A program made the position numbers and the translations under genes. A stretch of DNA of 42,968 bases from Lachnospiraceae bacterium (GTDB taxonomy: Bacteria; Bacillota; Clostridia; Lachnospirales; Lachnospiraceae): positions 1-42,968 of the forward strand of contig JAIKZD010000146.1 in the NCBI GenBank assembly GCA_024682555.1, read 5' to 3'. Below are positions 10,188 to 18,932 of the stretch, piece by piece. The notes under the pieces were generated by a model that was not told the DNA's origin, searched no databases, and saw nothing but the letters and a program-made list of their open reading frames with translations. Each line of letters opens with the position of its first letter. Position 1 is the stretch's first letter.

Positions 10188-12673
10188 TGTTCAGTTACAG
10201 TTACGATTTTGTTATATCACCAATCTTATTTGCCGTCGTATTGTTTGTTGTCATGCGTTTCGTCGGATACTCAAACAATGCGGGATACAGCAGGCTGCTT
10301 CGGTATATCGCAACCACGATACCCGCTACCCTCTGCATGGATATAGCCATGACGGTTGCAAGGACGGCTGTGGGCAATGATATAAGCCCGGGGATAAAGA
10401 TGATCTTCAACAGCCTGGATTTCCTGATGATATCCTTAAGCGTCATGTTTTTTGCCTTTTATTCAACCTACTATGCCCTTGAAAAGGGCAGGCGCAGATG
10501 GTATCTCATCGTATGTTCCTTGGTGTACATCCTTTATTTCCTATGCCTTACGGTAAACTACAGATTACAGTTTATCATGGGATATGACGGGGATGGCAGA
10601 TATTATCACGGACCGTATTTTATCACTGCCGGATATGCGGTTCCGGTCTTTTATCTTCTTTCTTCCGCCATAATTGTTTTTATAAAACGCTCGTCCCTTG
10701 ACAAAAGAAAGAAGCTTGCCTTTGCGCTTTCCTATGTTCTGTTTGCCGTGGGGGCGGGAATACAGACCGCTTCGGGAGCAAGATTCATGGTGGCAAATGT
10801 CTTCGGAGTTGCGGTGGCATATGTATGCTATTTCCTGCTGGAAACGCCGGATTATCATTCTCTTACGGAGCTTAACGTTGAGCTTCTGTCCGCCAATTCC
10901 AGATTAAAGGAAAACAATAAGGAGCTAAACGAGCTTAACGACAGGCTTTCGGAGGCAAGGGCAGAGGCGGTCCGTGCCAATGAGGCAAAGTCCAATTTCC
11001 TTGCAAATATGTCCCATGAGATCCGCACGCCCTTAAATGTCATTCTGGGAATGGATGAATTCATCCTCGACGAGCTCAAGGATAATTCCAAAAGCTTTGA
11101 GACCAAGGTAAGGGACATAGAGGAATTTGCGGGCAATATAGAAAAGTCCGGCAGCCTCCTTTTGTCCATCATAAACGACATCCTGGATCTTTCAAAGATC
11201 GAGTCCGGAGCGCTTGAGATCGTGGAAGCGCCCTATCATTTTGCGGCTGTTATCAGGGACATAATGATAATGTTTGAAAACAAGGCCTCCGCAAAACTTC
11301 TGGGTTTTGAGATCGATGTGGACGAATCTCTTCCCGATGAGGTCTTCGGGGATGAATTAAGGCTCAGACAGATACTCATAAATCTCCTTAACAATGCCGT
11401 GAAGTATACGGATAACGGTATCGTCAAGCTTACGGTCACCGGTAAACGCTACACGGAAAACAATGAGGATTTCGTGCATTATGACATAGCCGTTTATGAT
11501 ACCGGCCGGGGTATCAAAGACGAGGATATGGAAAGGTTGTTTGAGACCTTTACAAGGTTTGATGAGAAGGAAAACAAGAATATCGAGGGCACCGGCCTTG
11601 GTCTGTCCATAGTGAAGAAACTCGTGGATATGATGAACGGGACCATAACCGTGAAAAGCCGTTACGGATCCGGTTCCGAGTTCAGGATAAGCCTTGATCA
11701 GAAGGTTTTGTCCGATAAGAGGATCTCGGATTATAACGATCACGAGATGGAGAAGAGAGACAGAAGGGTTGAAGAGTTCTTTGCTCCCGATGCGGAGATC
11801 CTGGTGGTGGATGATAATAACTTAAATCTTTCCGTGGCAAAGAGGTTCCTTGAAACCACGGGCGCAAAGATCGTTGATTCTTCATCGGGGGAAAATGCAC
11901 TGTCCCTTCTTAACTATAAAAAATATGATCTGGTGTATCTCGATCACATGATGCCGGGCATCGACGGTGTGGAAGTGGTAAAAAGGATACGGTCCGGAGA
12001 GAGGGGACCTAACCGTGATACCACGATAATAGCAATGACCGCCAATGCTCTTTCGGGAGCAAGGGAAAAATATCTGGGACTCGGATTTGATGATTATATA
12101 AGCAAGCCCATCAAGAAACAGCAGATCTTAAATATGACCAGGATGTATCTGGATCCGTCTCTTATAACGGGGCCGAAAACGCCCGGATCATCCGGGTCTC
12201 CTTACCCGGAGGAAACGGCCGGCGGACCGTACCCGGACCCGGATACGGAAGCTTTACCGGAAAGTGATGATATGGACGGTTCACCGGATGAGAGGATAAC
12301 AGAAGGAGGAGACAGAATGGATAATGATAAGATAACGGCAATAGACAATGCGGCCATAGTGGAATACTGCGACGGAGACATGGATATCTACGGGGCTCTG
12401 GTGGAGACCTTCCTTGAGGATGAGGAACAGAATGTAAGAAACCTGAACGAGCATTATATGACCGCAAATCTGCAGGAATACGCCGTCATCGCTCACGGGC
12501 TCAAATCCGCATCCCTCTACATCGGCGCCGGTGCGTTTTCCGAGGAGGCTAAAAAGCTTGAGATGGCGGCAAAGAGAAGCGACATGGATGCGATAGATGA
12601 GCTTCACGAGACCTTTGTGGAGGACTACGCAAGACTGTGCAGATACCTTAAAGAGAACGTGCAGATACCCTAA
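10187..12673 (+). CDS. 7TM-type hybrid histidine kinase with receiver and Hpt domains
   Basis: A second membrane hybrid kinase of 828 aa. It has about six or seven N-terminal hydrophobic helices, a coiled-coil linker (about residues 225-268), a HisKA domain with His277 in MSHEIRTP, and an HATPase domain (LLNNAVKYT, DTGRG, GTGLGLS). The receiver has predicted Asp586 in YLDHMMPGIDG. A proline/glycine/acidic linker leads to a C-terminal Hpt domain with His770 in AHGLKSAS. The order His-Asp-His is that of a complete phosphorelay minus its final response regulator. ATG 10187 is chosen because it overlaps the preceding stop as TGATG and lies 10 bases after AAAAGG; an in-frame ATG at 10157 lies inside the upstream gene. 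The Hpt part has a second, independent-looking start, listed separately. Confidence 0.92.
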   Translation: MFSYSYDFVISPILFAVVLFVVMRFVGYSNNAGYSRLLRYIATTIPATLCMDIAMTVARTAVGNDISPGIKMIFNSLDFLMISLSVMFFAFYSTYYALEKGRRRWYLIVCSLVYILYFLCLTVNYRLQFIMGYDGDGRYYHGPYFITAGYAVPVFYLLSSAIIVFIKRSSLDKRKKLAFALSYVLFAVGAGIQTASGARFMVANVFGVAVAYVCYFLLETPDYHSLTELNVELLSANSRLKENNKELNELNDRLSEARAEAVRANEAKSNFLANMSHEIRTPLNVILGMDEFILDELKDNSKSFETKVRDIEEFAGNIEKSGSLLLSIINDILDLSKIESGALEIVEAPYHFAAVIRDIMIMFENKASAKLLGFEIDVDESLPDEVFGDELRLRQILINLLNNAVKYTDNGIVKLTVTGKRYTENNEDFVHYDIAVYDTGRGIKDEDMERLFETFTRFDEKENKNIEGTGLGLSIVKKLVDMMNGTITVKSRYGSGSEFRISLDQKVLSDKRISDYNDHEMEKRDRRVEEFFAPDAEILVVDDNNLNLSVAKRFLETTGAKIVDSSSGENALSLLNYKKYDLVYLDHMMPGIDGVEVVKRIRSGERGPNRDTTIIAMTANALSGAREKYLGLGFDDYISKPIKKQQILNMTRMYLDPSLITGPKTPGSSGSPYPEETAGGPYPDPDTEALPESDDMDGSPDERITEGGDRMDNDKITAIDNAAIVEYCDGDMDIYGALVETFLEDEEQNVRNLNEHYMTANLQEYAVIAHGLKSASLYIGAGAFSEEAKKLEMAAKRSDMDAIDELHETFVEDYARLCRYLKENVQIP
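12303..12673 (+). other. Candidate internal translation start for a free Hpt protein
   Basis: Inside the second hybrid kinase gene, a perfect AAGGAGG (12303-12309) is followed after 7 bases by an in-frame ATG at 12317 (residue 711). Initiation there would yield a 118-aa protein consisting almost exactly of the Hpt domain, including His770. The site lies at the end of the low-complexity linker, where a domain boundary is expected. It could be a working internal start, like the short form of CheA in Escherichia coli, or the relic of a separate Hpt gene fused to the kinase. Sequence alone does not show that it is used. Confidence 0.45.
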
Positions 12674-12748
12674 GACTACACCACAGGACGGCGGAAAGCC
12701 CGACCGGGTGAAAACAGAAAACGAGAAAAAACCATATAATAAACGAAA

Positions 12749-12784
12749 ATATAAACGATTATATAAATGATGATATAAACGGAG
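12749..12784 (+). repeat. Three 12-bp tandem repeats in the leader of the MetRS-like gene
   Basis: Three consecutive 12-base units begin ATATAAACG, ATATAAATG and ATATAAACG (12749-12760, 12761-12772, 12773-12784); the last runs into the GGAGG ribosome binding site. A TATAAT hexamer at 12735-12740 lies just upstream and could be a -10, but no good -35 is visible at 16-18 bp. The repeats could be a protein-binding site or simple A+T-rich slippage. Confidence 0.5.
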
Positions 12785-12790
12785 GATGAG

Positions 12791-14776
12791 ATGTACAACA
12801 AGAAGATCAGACCGGATGAAAGACCGGTATTTCCCAAAAGAGCGATAATAACGGGAGGAATGCCTTACGGCAACAAGGAACTCCATTTCGGGCATGTGGG
12901 GGGAATGTATGTGCATGCCGATGTGTTTGCCAGATTCTTAAGAGACAGGATAGGAAAGGAGAATGTGATCTTCGTATCCGGAACCGACTGTTACGGTTCC
13001 CCTGCCATGGAGAGCTACAGAAAGCTTAAGGAAGAGGGTTATGACAAGTCCATAAAGGATTACGTGCTTGAGAACCATGAGAAGCAGAAAGTGACCCTTA
13101 AAAAGTACAGGATCAGTCTCGACTATTTCGGGGCTTCCGCCCTTGGTGAGTCCGCAAAAGTCCATGATCAGGTATCCGCGGAGATATTCAACACACTGTA
13201 TGAAAAGGGATATCTGGAAAAGCTCTCCACGCCCCAGTTTTATGACGAGGAATTCGGAGTGTTCCTAAACGGCCGTCAGGTAGTGGGAAGATGCCCCATT
13301 GAGAACTGTCAGTCCGAGAAGGCCTATGCCGATGAGTGTTCTCTGGGACACCAGTATATGCCCGAGGAGCTTATCGATCCGGTGAGCGTACTCTCCGGAA
13401 AAAAGCCCACCTTCAGGAATGTCACCAACTGGTATTACAGGCTTGAAGATGATATCGAGGATCTCAAGGAATACATAGATACCCTGAAAAGGGAATCAAA
13501 TACCAGAAAATATGAGCTTACCATCATAGATGAGTTTTTACAGAAACCTCTCATCCACATCCCCAAGAAATATCTGGAGGACAAAGGGATGGACAAGAGC
13601 GATCTCTTCGGAAAGCTTCCGGAACATGAGCTCATAGATGAGGAAAAGAGGAAGTCCTATACGGTCATCTTTAAGAGCCTTGATGACAGGGACAGGGCAA
13701 GAAGGGTCCTTGAGGAAGCGGGAATACACTATACCGCCGGAAAGACACTGGTGCCCTTCAGACTCACGGGAAATGTGGAATGGGGTGTTCCGGTGCCCGA
13801 TAAAGAGGACACAAAGGATCTTACCTTCTGGGTATGGCCCGAGTCATTGTGGGCACCCATTTCCTTTACCAGGACTTACTTAAAGAGCAAGGGCCTGCCG
13901 GAGGATGAATGGCAGAAGTGGTGGAATGATGATGACGCCCAGGTATACCAGTTTATAGGAGAGGATAACATTTATTTCTATGCCATAGCCGAGATCGGTA
14001 TGTTCAAAGCTCTCGGAAACATAAAGCCGCCCCAGATAATCGCAAACAGACATATCCTGTTCATGGATACAAAGGCTTCTTCGAGCTCGGATATCAAGCC
14101 TCCCATGGCCGATGAGCTTTTATCGCATTATTCGGCGGACCAGCTGAGGATGCATTTTATAAGTCTGGGACTCAATAATAAGAGCACCGGCTTTAAGCCC
14201 ATGGTGTATATGCCCGAGAAGGAACGTGTGGGTCAGGACATGGTATTAAAGGAAGGGAACCTTCTGACAAATGTGTATAACAGGCTGATAAGGTCATGTT
14301 TTTATACCACTCAGAAGCTTCTTTCGGGAAAGCTTGCGGACAGACCCGTATCAGAGGCGGTGCTTGAGTTTGCAAAGAACAAGGTATATGAGTACGAAAG
14401 GCATATGTACAATCAGGAATTCCACCGTATCTCCTATGTGCTGGACGAATTCATAAGAGAGACCAACAAGAAATGGGCCTCCTTAAGCCGCGAGGCTGAT
14501 AAGAATAATGATAACGCGCTCTGGGAGCAGCTTGTGAGCGATACCTTCTATGCATGCAAGGTCATGGCGGTGCTTCTGCATCCCCTGGCTCCGGACGGCT
14601 GCGAGATGTTCAGGGAATACATGAACATTGATGAAGAAAAGATGTGGAACTGGGATCTGATCCTTGAACCCATAAGCGCTTACATAGATGATGCTGACAG
14701 TCATGAGCTTAAATTCCTGGAGCCAAGGGTTGATTTCTTTAAAAAGCCCGAGTGGCAGTTTGCGGACGGGGAATGA
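12791..14776 (+). CDS. Methionyl-tRNA synthetase-like class I aminoacyl-tRNA synthetase
   Basis: The 661-aa product has the MetRS Rossmann catalytic core. The HIGH motif is HFGH (residues 32-35) after ITGGMPYGNKEL, and the insertion carries a zinc-knuckle-like set of ligands (CPIENC ... DECSLGH). A helical anticodon-binding-type bundle follows. The KMSKS loop is replaced by KASSSS (residues 428-433): the first lysine is kept and the second is lost, resembling the KMSSS variants of other class I enzymes. No C-terminal EMAP-type tRNA-binding domain is visible. GGAGG lies 5 bases before the ATG. It may be a functional or secondary MetRS, or a paralogue with another task; presence of a canonical metG elsewhere in the genome would decide. 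Enzyme I follows almost immediately. Confidence 0.8.
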   Translation: MYNKKIRPDERPVFPKRAIITGGMPYGNKELHFGHVGGMYVHADVFARFLRDRIGKENVIFVSGTDCYGSPAMESYRKLKEEGYDKSIKDYVLENHEKQKVTLKKYRISLDYFGASALGESAKVHDQVSAEIFNTLYEKGYLEKLSTPQFYDEEFGVFLNGRQVVGRCPIENCQSEKAYADECSLGHQYMPEELIDPVSVLSGKKPTFRNVTNWYYRLEDDIEDLKEYIDTLKRESNTRKYELTIIDEFLQKPLIHIPKKYLEDKGMDKSDLFGKLPEHELIDEEKRKSYTVIFKSLDDRDRARRVLEEAGIHYTAGKTLVPFRLTGNVEWGVPVPDKEDTKDLTFWVWPESLWAPISFTRTYLKSKGLPEDEWQKWWNDDDAQVYQFIGEDNIYFYAIAEIGMFKALGNIKPPQIIANRHILFMDTKASSSSDIKPPMADELLSHYSADQLRMHFISLGLNNKSTGFKPMVYMPEKERVGQDMVLKEGNLLTNVYNRLIRSCFYTTQKLLSGKLADRPVSEAVLEFAKNKVYEYERHMYNQEFHRISYVLDEFIRETNKKWASLSREADKNNDNALWEQLVSDTFYACKVMAVLLHPLAPDGCEMFREYMNIDEEKMWNWDLILEPISAYIDDADSHELKFLEPRVDFFKKPEWQFADGE

Positions 14777-14778
14777 GC

Positions 14779-16398
14779 ATGGAAAGATTATTCGGACGGC
14801 CGGTTTCCGAGGGCATAGCCATCGGAAGGATCCTGTTCTATTACAACAGTGACCTCTCAATTACCGTAAGCCATATAAGCGATCCGGAAAAGGAGACGGC
14901 CAGATACCATGAGGCCGTAAAGCTTTCGGAAAAACAGATAGATGAGCTTTATTTAAAGGCGGTTTCCGAGATCGGTGAAGCCAATGCAAGGATAATCGAG
15001 GTCCATAAGATGATACTTCTGGATCAGGATCTTGAAGACCTGGTTACCGGCTTTATCACGAAAGAGAAGATAAATGCGGAATCCGCGGTGGTAAGCGCAA
15101 CGGGCGTTCTGTGCGAAAGATTAAGAGCCGTGGAGGATCCTCTGTTTGCCGAACGGGTTTCGGATATCCGGGACATTTCATCGAGGATAGTCAGAAATCT
15201 GTTAGGGGGCACAAAGGCCGCCTGCGAAACGGACGATCCCTATGTGCTGGTTGCGGAGGATCTTAATCCCAGCGATATATTCGGATTTGACAGGGAAAAG
15301 CTTTCGGGACTTGTCATAAAAAACGGTTCCGCCAATTCCCATGTAGCGATCCTTGCAAGATCTCTCGGGGTTCCTGCCCTTGTGCAGACCGATATATTTA
15401 AGAGCTTCAACGGTAAATATGCCGTGGTGGACGGGAACAGGGGCGAGCTTATAATCGATCCCACGGAGGAACTGCTTTCCGGATACAGGGAGCTTTTGGT
15501 CAGGCAGGAGGCCGAAAAAGAGCTTCGAAAGAAGGTGATCGGACAGCCCGATGTGACCTCCGACGGAAAAAAGATATTACTGTATGCAAGCATAAACGAC
15601 GATTCGGATCTTGACAGCGTATTAAAGAACGATGCGGCAGGCATAGGCCTTTTCAGAACGGAGTTCCTTTATCTGAAATACGACAGATATCCAACGGAGG
15701 ATGAACAGTTTGCCGTATACAGATCCGTTCTGGAAAAAATGAAGGGTAAGACCGTCGTTATGCGTACCTGTGATATAGGACTGGATAAGACCAAGGACTA
15801 TCTGGAGCTACCGAAGGAAGCAAATCCTGCCCTTGGATACCGCGGGATCCGTATGAGCCTTGACAGGCCGGAGATATTCATTACACAGATGAAGGCAATG
15901 CTCAGGGCAGCGGCTTACGGGAAGCTTTCGGTATTATATCCCATGGTCATAAGCATTGAAGAGATAAAGCGTTTAAAAAGGCTGACATCTCTTGCAAAGG
16001 AAGCTCTCGATGATGAGAAAAAAGAGTACGGTCAGATAAGGCAGGGCGTGATGATAGAGACTCCGGCGGCAGCCCTCATATCGGATCTGATCGCAGCGGA
16101 GGTTGATTTCATAAGTGTCGGGACCAATGATCTGACCCAGTATACCCTTGCGGTGGACAGACAGAATCCGGAGACGGAGACGCTGTTTGACAGGGAGCAT
16201 CCCGCAATTTACAGACTGATGAAGATGACGGTGGATAACGGTCACAAAATGGGCATACCCGTGGGAATCTGCGGGGAGATAGAGATAGACGGGGAACATA
16301 TACGGAAACTGATCGAAACGGGATTTGACGAGATATCCGTTCCTCCTGCCTATATACTGCCCGTGAGGCAGATGATAAGACAGAGCAGGCTTATATAA
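14779..16398 (+). CDS. ptsI: PTS Enzyme I (phosphoenolpyruvate-protein phosphotransferase)
   Basis: Enzyme I takes phosphate from PEP and passes it to HPr, driving sugar uptake by the phosphotransferase system in the cytoplasm. The 539-aa product (family usually about 570) has the phosphohistidine domain with His188 in NSHVAILARSLGVPA, the PEP-binding core with GIGLFRTEFLYL and NDLTQYTLAVDRQ, and the catalytic Cys498 in GICGE. The usual RTLDIGGDK motif reads RTCDIGLDK, a small deviation. Two starts are possible: ATG 14773 overlaps the preceding stop, and ATG 14779 is better spaced from GGGGA (14768-14772); the latter gives an N-terminus typical of the family. No HPr gene is nearby. The 3' end overlaps the convergent azlD by 8 bases. 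Confidence 0.88.
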   Translation: MERLFGRPVSEGIAIGRILFYYNSDLSITVSHISDPEKETARYHEAVKLSEKQIDELYLKAVSEIGEANARIIEVHKMILLDQDLEDLVTGFITKEKINAESAVVSATGVLCERLRAVEDPLFAERVSDIRDISSRIVRNLLGGTKAACETDDPYVLVAEDLNPSDIFGFDREKLSGLVIKNGSANSHVAILARSLGVPALVQTDIFKSFNGKYAVVDGNRGELIIDPTEELLSGYRELLVRQEAEKELRKKVIGQPDVTSDGKKILLYASINDDSDLDSVLKNDAAGIGLFRTEFLYLKYDRYPTEDEQFAVYRSVLEKMKGKTVVMRTCDIGLDKTKDYLELPKEANPALGYRGIRMSLDRPEIFITQMKAMLRAAAYGKLSVLYPMVISIEEIKRLKRLTSLAKEALDDEKKEYGQIRQGVMIETPAAALISDLIAAEVDFISVGTNDLTQYTLAVDRQNPETETLFDREHPAIYRLMKMTVDNGHKMGIPVGICGEIEIDGEHIRKLIETGFDEISVPPAYILPVRQMIRQSRLI

Positions 16399-16696
16399 AC
16401 AATTCAAGGATAAAGACGAGAATACAGGAAAGAACGGATACGGGAAGAAGCGGCATCCCGAACCAGGCAAGGAGAATGCCTGCGATAAGGGCCAGGGCTC
16501 CCGATATTACCGAATCCGTTGCGGACAAAATGGCAGGGAAGGTCATTACGGCAAGTGTCACATAGGGCACATAGAAAAGGAATGATCTTATCACCCTGCT
16601 TTTTATTTCCTTTCTGATGAGGGTCAGGGGTATGACGCGGATCAGATAGGTTACCGAAAACATTATAAGGATGTAGATATACGTGTTATTCTTCAT
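16391..16696 (-). CDS. azlD: AzlD-type branched-chain amino acid exporter subunit
   Basis: A small hydrophobic protein of 101 aa with about three or four membrane helices, matching the AzlD family that pairs with AzlC to export branched-chain amino acids or their analogues. The start at 16696 is set by a perfect AAGGAGG (16709-16703 on the minus strand) 6 bases upstream; a longer in-frame start at 16717 lacks this. It overlaps the end of azlC by 11 bases, the usual arrangement for this pair. Its last 8 bases overlap the 3' end of ptsI on the other strand, leaving no room for a terminator between. Confidence 0.88.
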   Translation of the reverse strand: MKNNTYIYILIMFSVTYLIRVIPLTLIRKEIKSRVIRSFLFYVPYVTLAVMTFPAILSATDSVISGALALIAGILLAWFGMPLLPVSVLSCILVFILELFI

Positions 16697-17429
16697 ATCC
16701 GGCCTCCTTATCCTCATCGGCCGGGAAGAAGACCGCCGCTAAGAAGGATATGACCACGGTAAGGATTATGATCCTGAAACCGGAGTTGATCCTGCTTACA
16801 ACCGGAAGATAGGTCATGGCCGCGCTTGCAAGCATGGAGATGATTATGAGTGCAAGGATCACCCTGTTTTTCCTTGCGGGGGGTATGATGATGGCAAGGA
16901 ACATTCCGTAAAGACCGACACTCAGAGCCGATACGACATTGGAAGGCAGGAGATTACCCATGATGACGCCCATTGCCGTTCCCAGAGTCCATCCCGGTGC
17001 CGCTATGCAGACCGCACCATAGGAATAAAAGGGATTTAGGTATCCCGGTTTGGAGACGGAGATCCCGAAGATCTCATCCGTTACCGTCATTCCAAGAAGC
17101 AGCCTCTTAAAAAGGGGAGTGTCGCTCTTAAGCTTCTGGCTGAGAGATGCGGACATTAACATATATCTTATATTGATCACAAATTCCATTGCGGCCATTT
17201 CGATGTATGCAGCGCCGGCCTGTATCAGGGTGAAACCGCCGAATTCACCTGCCGAGGCAAGACAGAGGATGCTGGCAAGGGATGCCTGTGCCGCATTTAA
17301 GCCCGCATTACGCGCGGCGATCCCCAAAGAGAAGGCAACGGCAAAATATCCGAGAGAAATAGGGACTCCGTCACGGAGTCCCTTTAAAAACTGTATTCTG
17401 TTTTCTTCCGAATGATTCAGGTTAGACAT
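16686..17429 (-). CDS. azlC: AzlC-type branched-chain amino acid exporter subunit
   Basis: The 247-aa integral membrane protein matches AzlC (AzlC/YgaZ family), the large subunit of the branched-chain amino acid exporter. The N-terminal GLRDGVPISLGYFAVAFSLG and the following ASAGEFGGFTLI helix are typical, and five or six further hydrophobic segments follow. The start ATG at 17429 has GGAGG (17444-17440) 10 bases upstream. It lies 25 bases downstream of the radical SAM gene on the same strand with no terminator between, so the three genes probably form one operon. The closest link in this window to its substrates is the branched-chain aminotransferase at 41398. Confidence 0.9.
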   Translation of the reverse strand: MSNLNHSEENRIQFLKGLRDGVPISLGYFAVAFSLGIAARNAGLNAAQASLASILCLASAGEFGGFTLIQAGAAYIEMAAMEFVINIRYMLMSASLSQKLKSDTPLFKRLLLGMTVTDEIFGISVSKPGYLNPFYSYGAVCIAAPGWTLGTAMGVIMGNLLPSNVVSALSVGLYGMFLAIIIPPARKNRVILALIIISMLASAAMTYLPVVSRINSGFRIIILTVVISFLAAVFFPADEDKEAGYEE

Positions 17430-17454
17430 TAAATGACTGCCTCCGGGCCGCCGA

Positions 17455-18900
17455 TCAGTTTTTGAAAAGATTTACCACGAGCTTGATACCGTATTTTACA
17501 TAGTTTAAAAAGACTTTGGGCTGTTTTATGCACTGCCCCATCTTTTTAAATATGTACTTGGGACGGAGGTAGAAGGAAAGCAGTATGTTCCTGCGAAGCT
17601 TCATAACCTCATCAAGGGTCAGATACATGGTTCCCTTCATGCTTGAGTGGAAGAAATCCGAACCCAGGGGTGACTCGGCAAGAAGATCGTTTTCCTTACA
17701 GGTCTCATAAAGAGGCGTTCCGTAGAAGGGAAGAGCAACCGTTATCTCTATGAAGTCGGGATCGGCTTTCATTATGAGCTTTTTGGTCATGAGTATGTGC
17801 TCTTTCTTTTCCCAGGGGAAGCCTATAACAAAGAAGCCCCAGAATTTAAGACCGATCTCATGACACCATCTGGCAGCCTGAAGGTTTTCCTCCACCGTGG
17901 CACCTTTTCTTATGAGTTTAAGGATCTCATCGGAACCCGATTCAAACCCGAAAGCCACAAGGAAGCAGCCTGCTTCCTTCATGAGCTGAAGGGTTTCCTT
18001 TTTCAGGGGACGTACCCTTGAGTTTGCGGTGAATTCGATCTTTCCGTGCAGGGGAGAGGCGATGATCAGTTCACACATCTCCTTTACCCACTCGGCATTG
18101 ATGGTGAAGGTATCAGCCTTAAAGAAGAAGTTTCTGATACCGTATTTTTCATAACACTCCGTCAGTTCCTCGAGGACATTCTGAGGGGATCTGAAACGGA
18201 CGCATTTTCCCGAGATACCCGGGGTCAGGCAGAATACGCAGGCAGAGGGACAGCCCCTTGCGGTCTGTATGGTCGCCATGGGTTCGTCGGTGTCGGGACG
18301 GGTATAGAGCTTGTTGTTCATCAGGTTTCTGGCAGGGAAGGGCATCTGATCGAGATCCTGTCCCCACTCATGGAATTTTGTCCTTGTAAAGGAACCGTCT
18401 TCATTCCGGTAAAGGATCGACAGCACGTCATCTATGTTTCCCTCGCCCTTTAAGGCATAGTCGGCAATGCCTCCGATGGCGTAATCCGTCTCGCCGCCTA
18501 TCATATAATCGATGTGCGACAGATCCAGCATATCGAGCATGGCCTGTTCGGGATCATAGAAAAGAGCACCCTTTAAGACAACTATCGGTGAGTATCTGTC
18601 CTTGAGATCGTTGATGAGCTTTATATCATCAAAGATGGTTGTATTTGTGATGCTCATCATGATGAGATCGGGCTTAAATTCCGAAAAATCCCTGTGAAGC
18701 TCCTGCATATCGGCCCTTTCGGTCTGATAGTCACGAAGCTTTACCTCGTATCCCTTTTTAAGCAATATTGCGGCAGCGTATCCGAGATCGTTGCAGGCAC
18801 GCATGGCCTGTGCCGAACCTTCGTCAACATTCTGCTGGCATCTGTCCTCGCCGCGCTGAAACATGAGCCCGGGAGGGTAAAATAATAATACTCTTTTCAT
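17455..18900 (-). CDS. B12-binding-domain radical SAM protein
   Basis: A 481-aa iron-sulfur enzyme of the cobalamin-dependent radical SAM class. Residues about 1-150 resemble the B12-binding fold. The radical SAM core begins with TARGCPSACVFC, where Cys217, Cys221 and Cys224 form the CxxxCxxC cluster motif. GFESGSDEIL and GFFVIGFPWE are further typical strands. The C-terminal region (about 390-481) is basic and aromatic. Family members carry out methylations, rearrangements and other radical reactions on lipids, natural products or tetrapyrroles; the substrate cannot be named here. The start at 18900 has AAGGA just upstream; a TTG at 18930 lies ahead of the predicted transcription start and is excluded. 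It is the first gene of an operon with azlC and azlD. Confidence 0.85.
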   Translation of the reverse strand: MKRVLLFYPPGLMFQRGEDRCQQNVDEGSAQAMRACNDLGYAAAILLKKGYEVKLRDYQTERADMQELHRDFSEFKPDLIMMSITNTTIFDDIKLINDLKDRYSPIVVLKGALFYDPEQAMLDMLDLSHIDYMIGGETDYAIGGIADYALKGEGNIDDVLSILYRNEDGSFTRTKFHEWGQDLDQMPFPARNLMNNKLYTRPDTDEPMATIQTARGCPSACVFCLTPGISGKCVRFRSPQNVLEELTECYEKYGIRNFFFKADTFTINAEWVKEMCELIIASPLHGKIEFTANSRVRPLKKETLQLMKEAGCFLVAFGFESGSDEILKLIRKGATVEENLQAARWCHEIGLKFWGFFVIGFPWEKKEHILMTKKLIMKADPDFIEITVALPFYGTPLYETCKENDLLAESPLGSDFFHSSMKGTMYLTLDEVMKLRRNILLSFYLRPKYIFKKMGQCIKQPKVFLNYVKYGIKLVVNLFKN

Positions 18901-18932
18901 GGTTTTTTCCTTATAAATGCATAGTTGCAAAT

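Noticed and set aside
12674..12790. T-box leader before the synthetase-like gene
   Set aside because: The gap is only 117 bases and lacks the conserved T-box sequence and an antiterminator/terminator pair.
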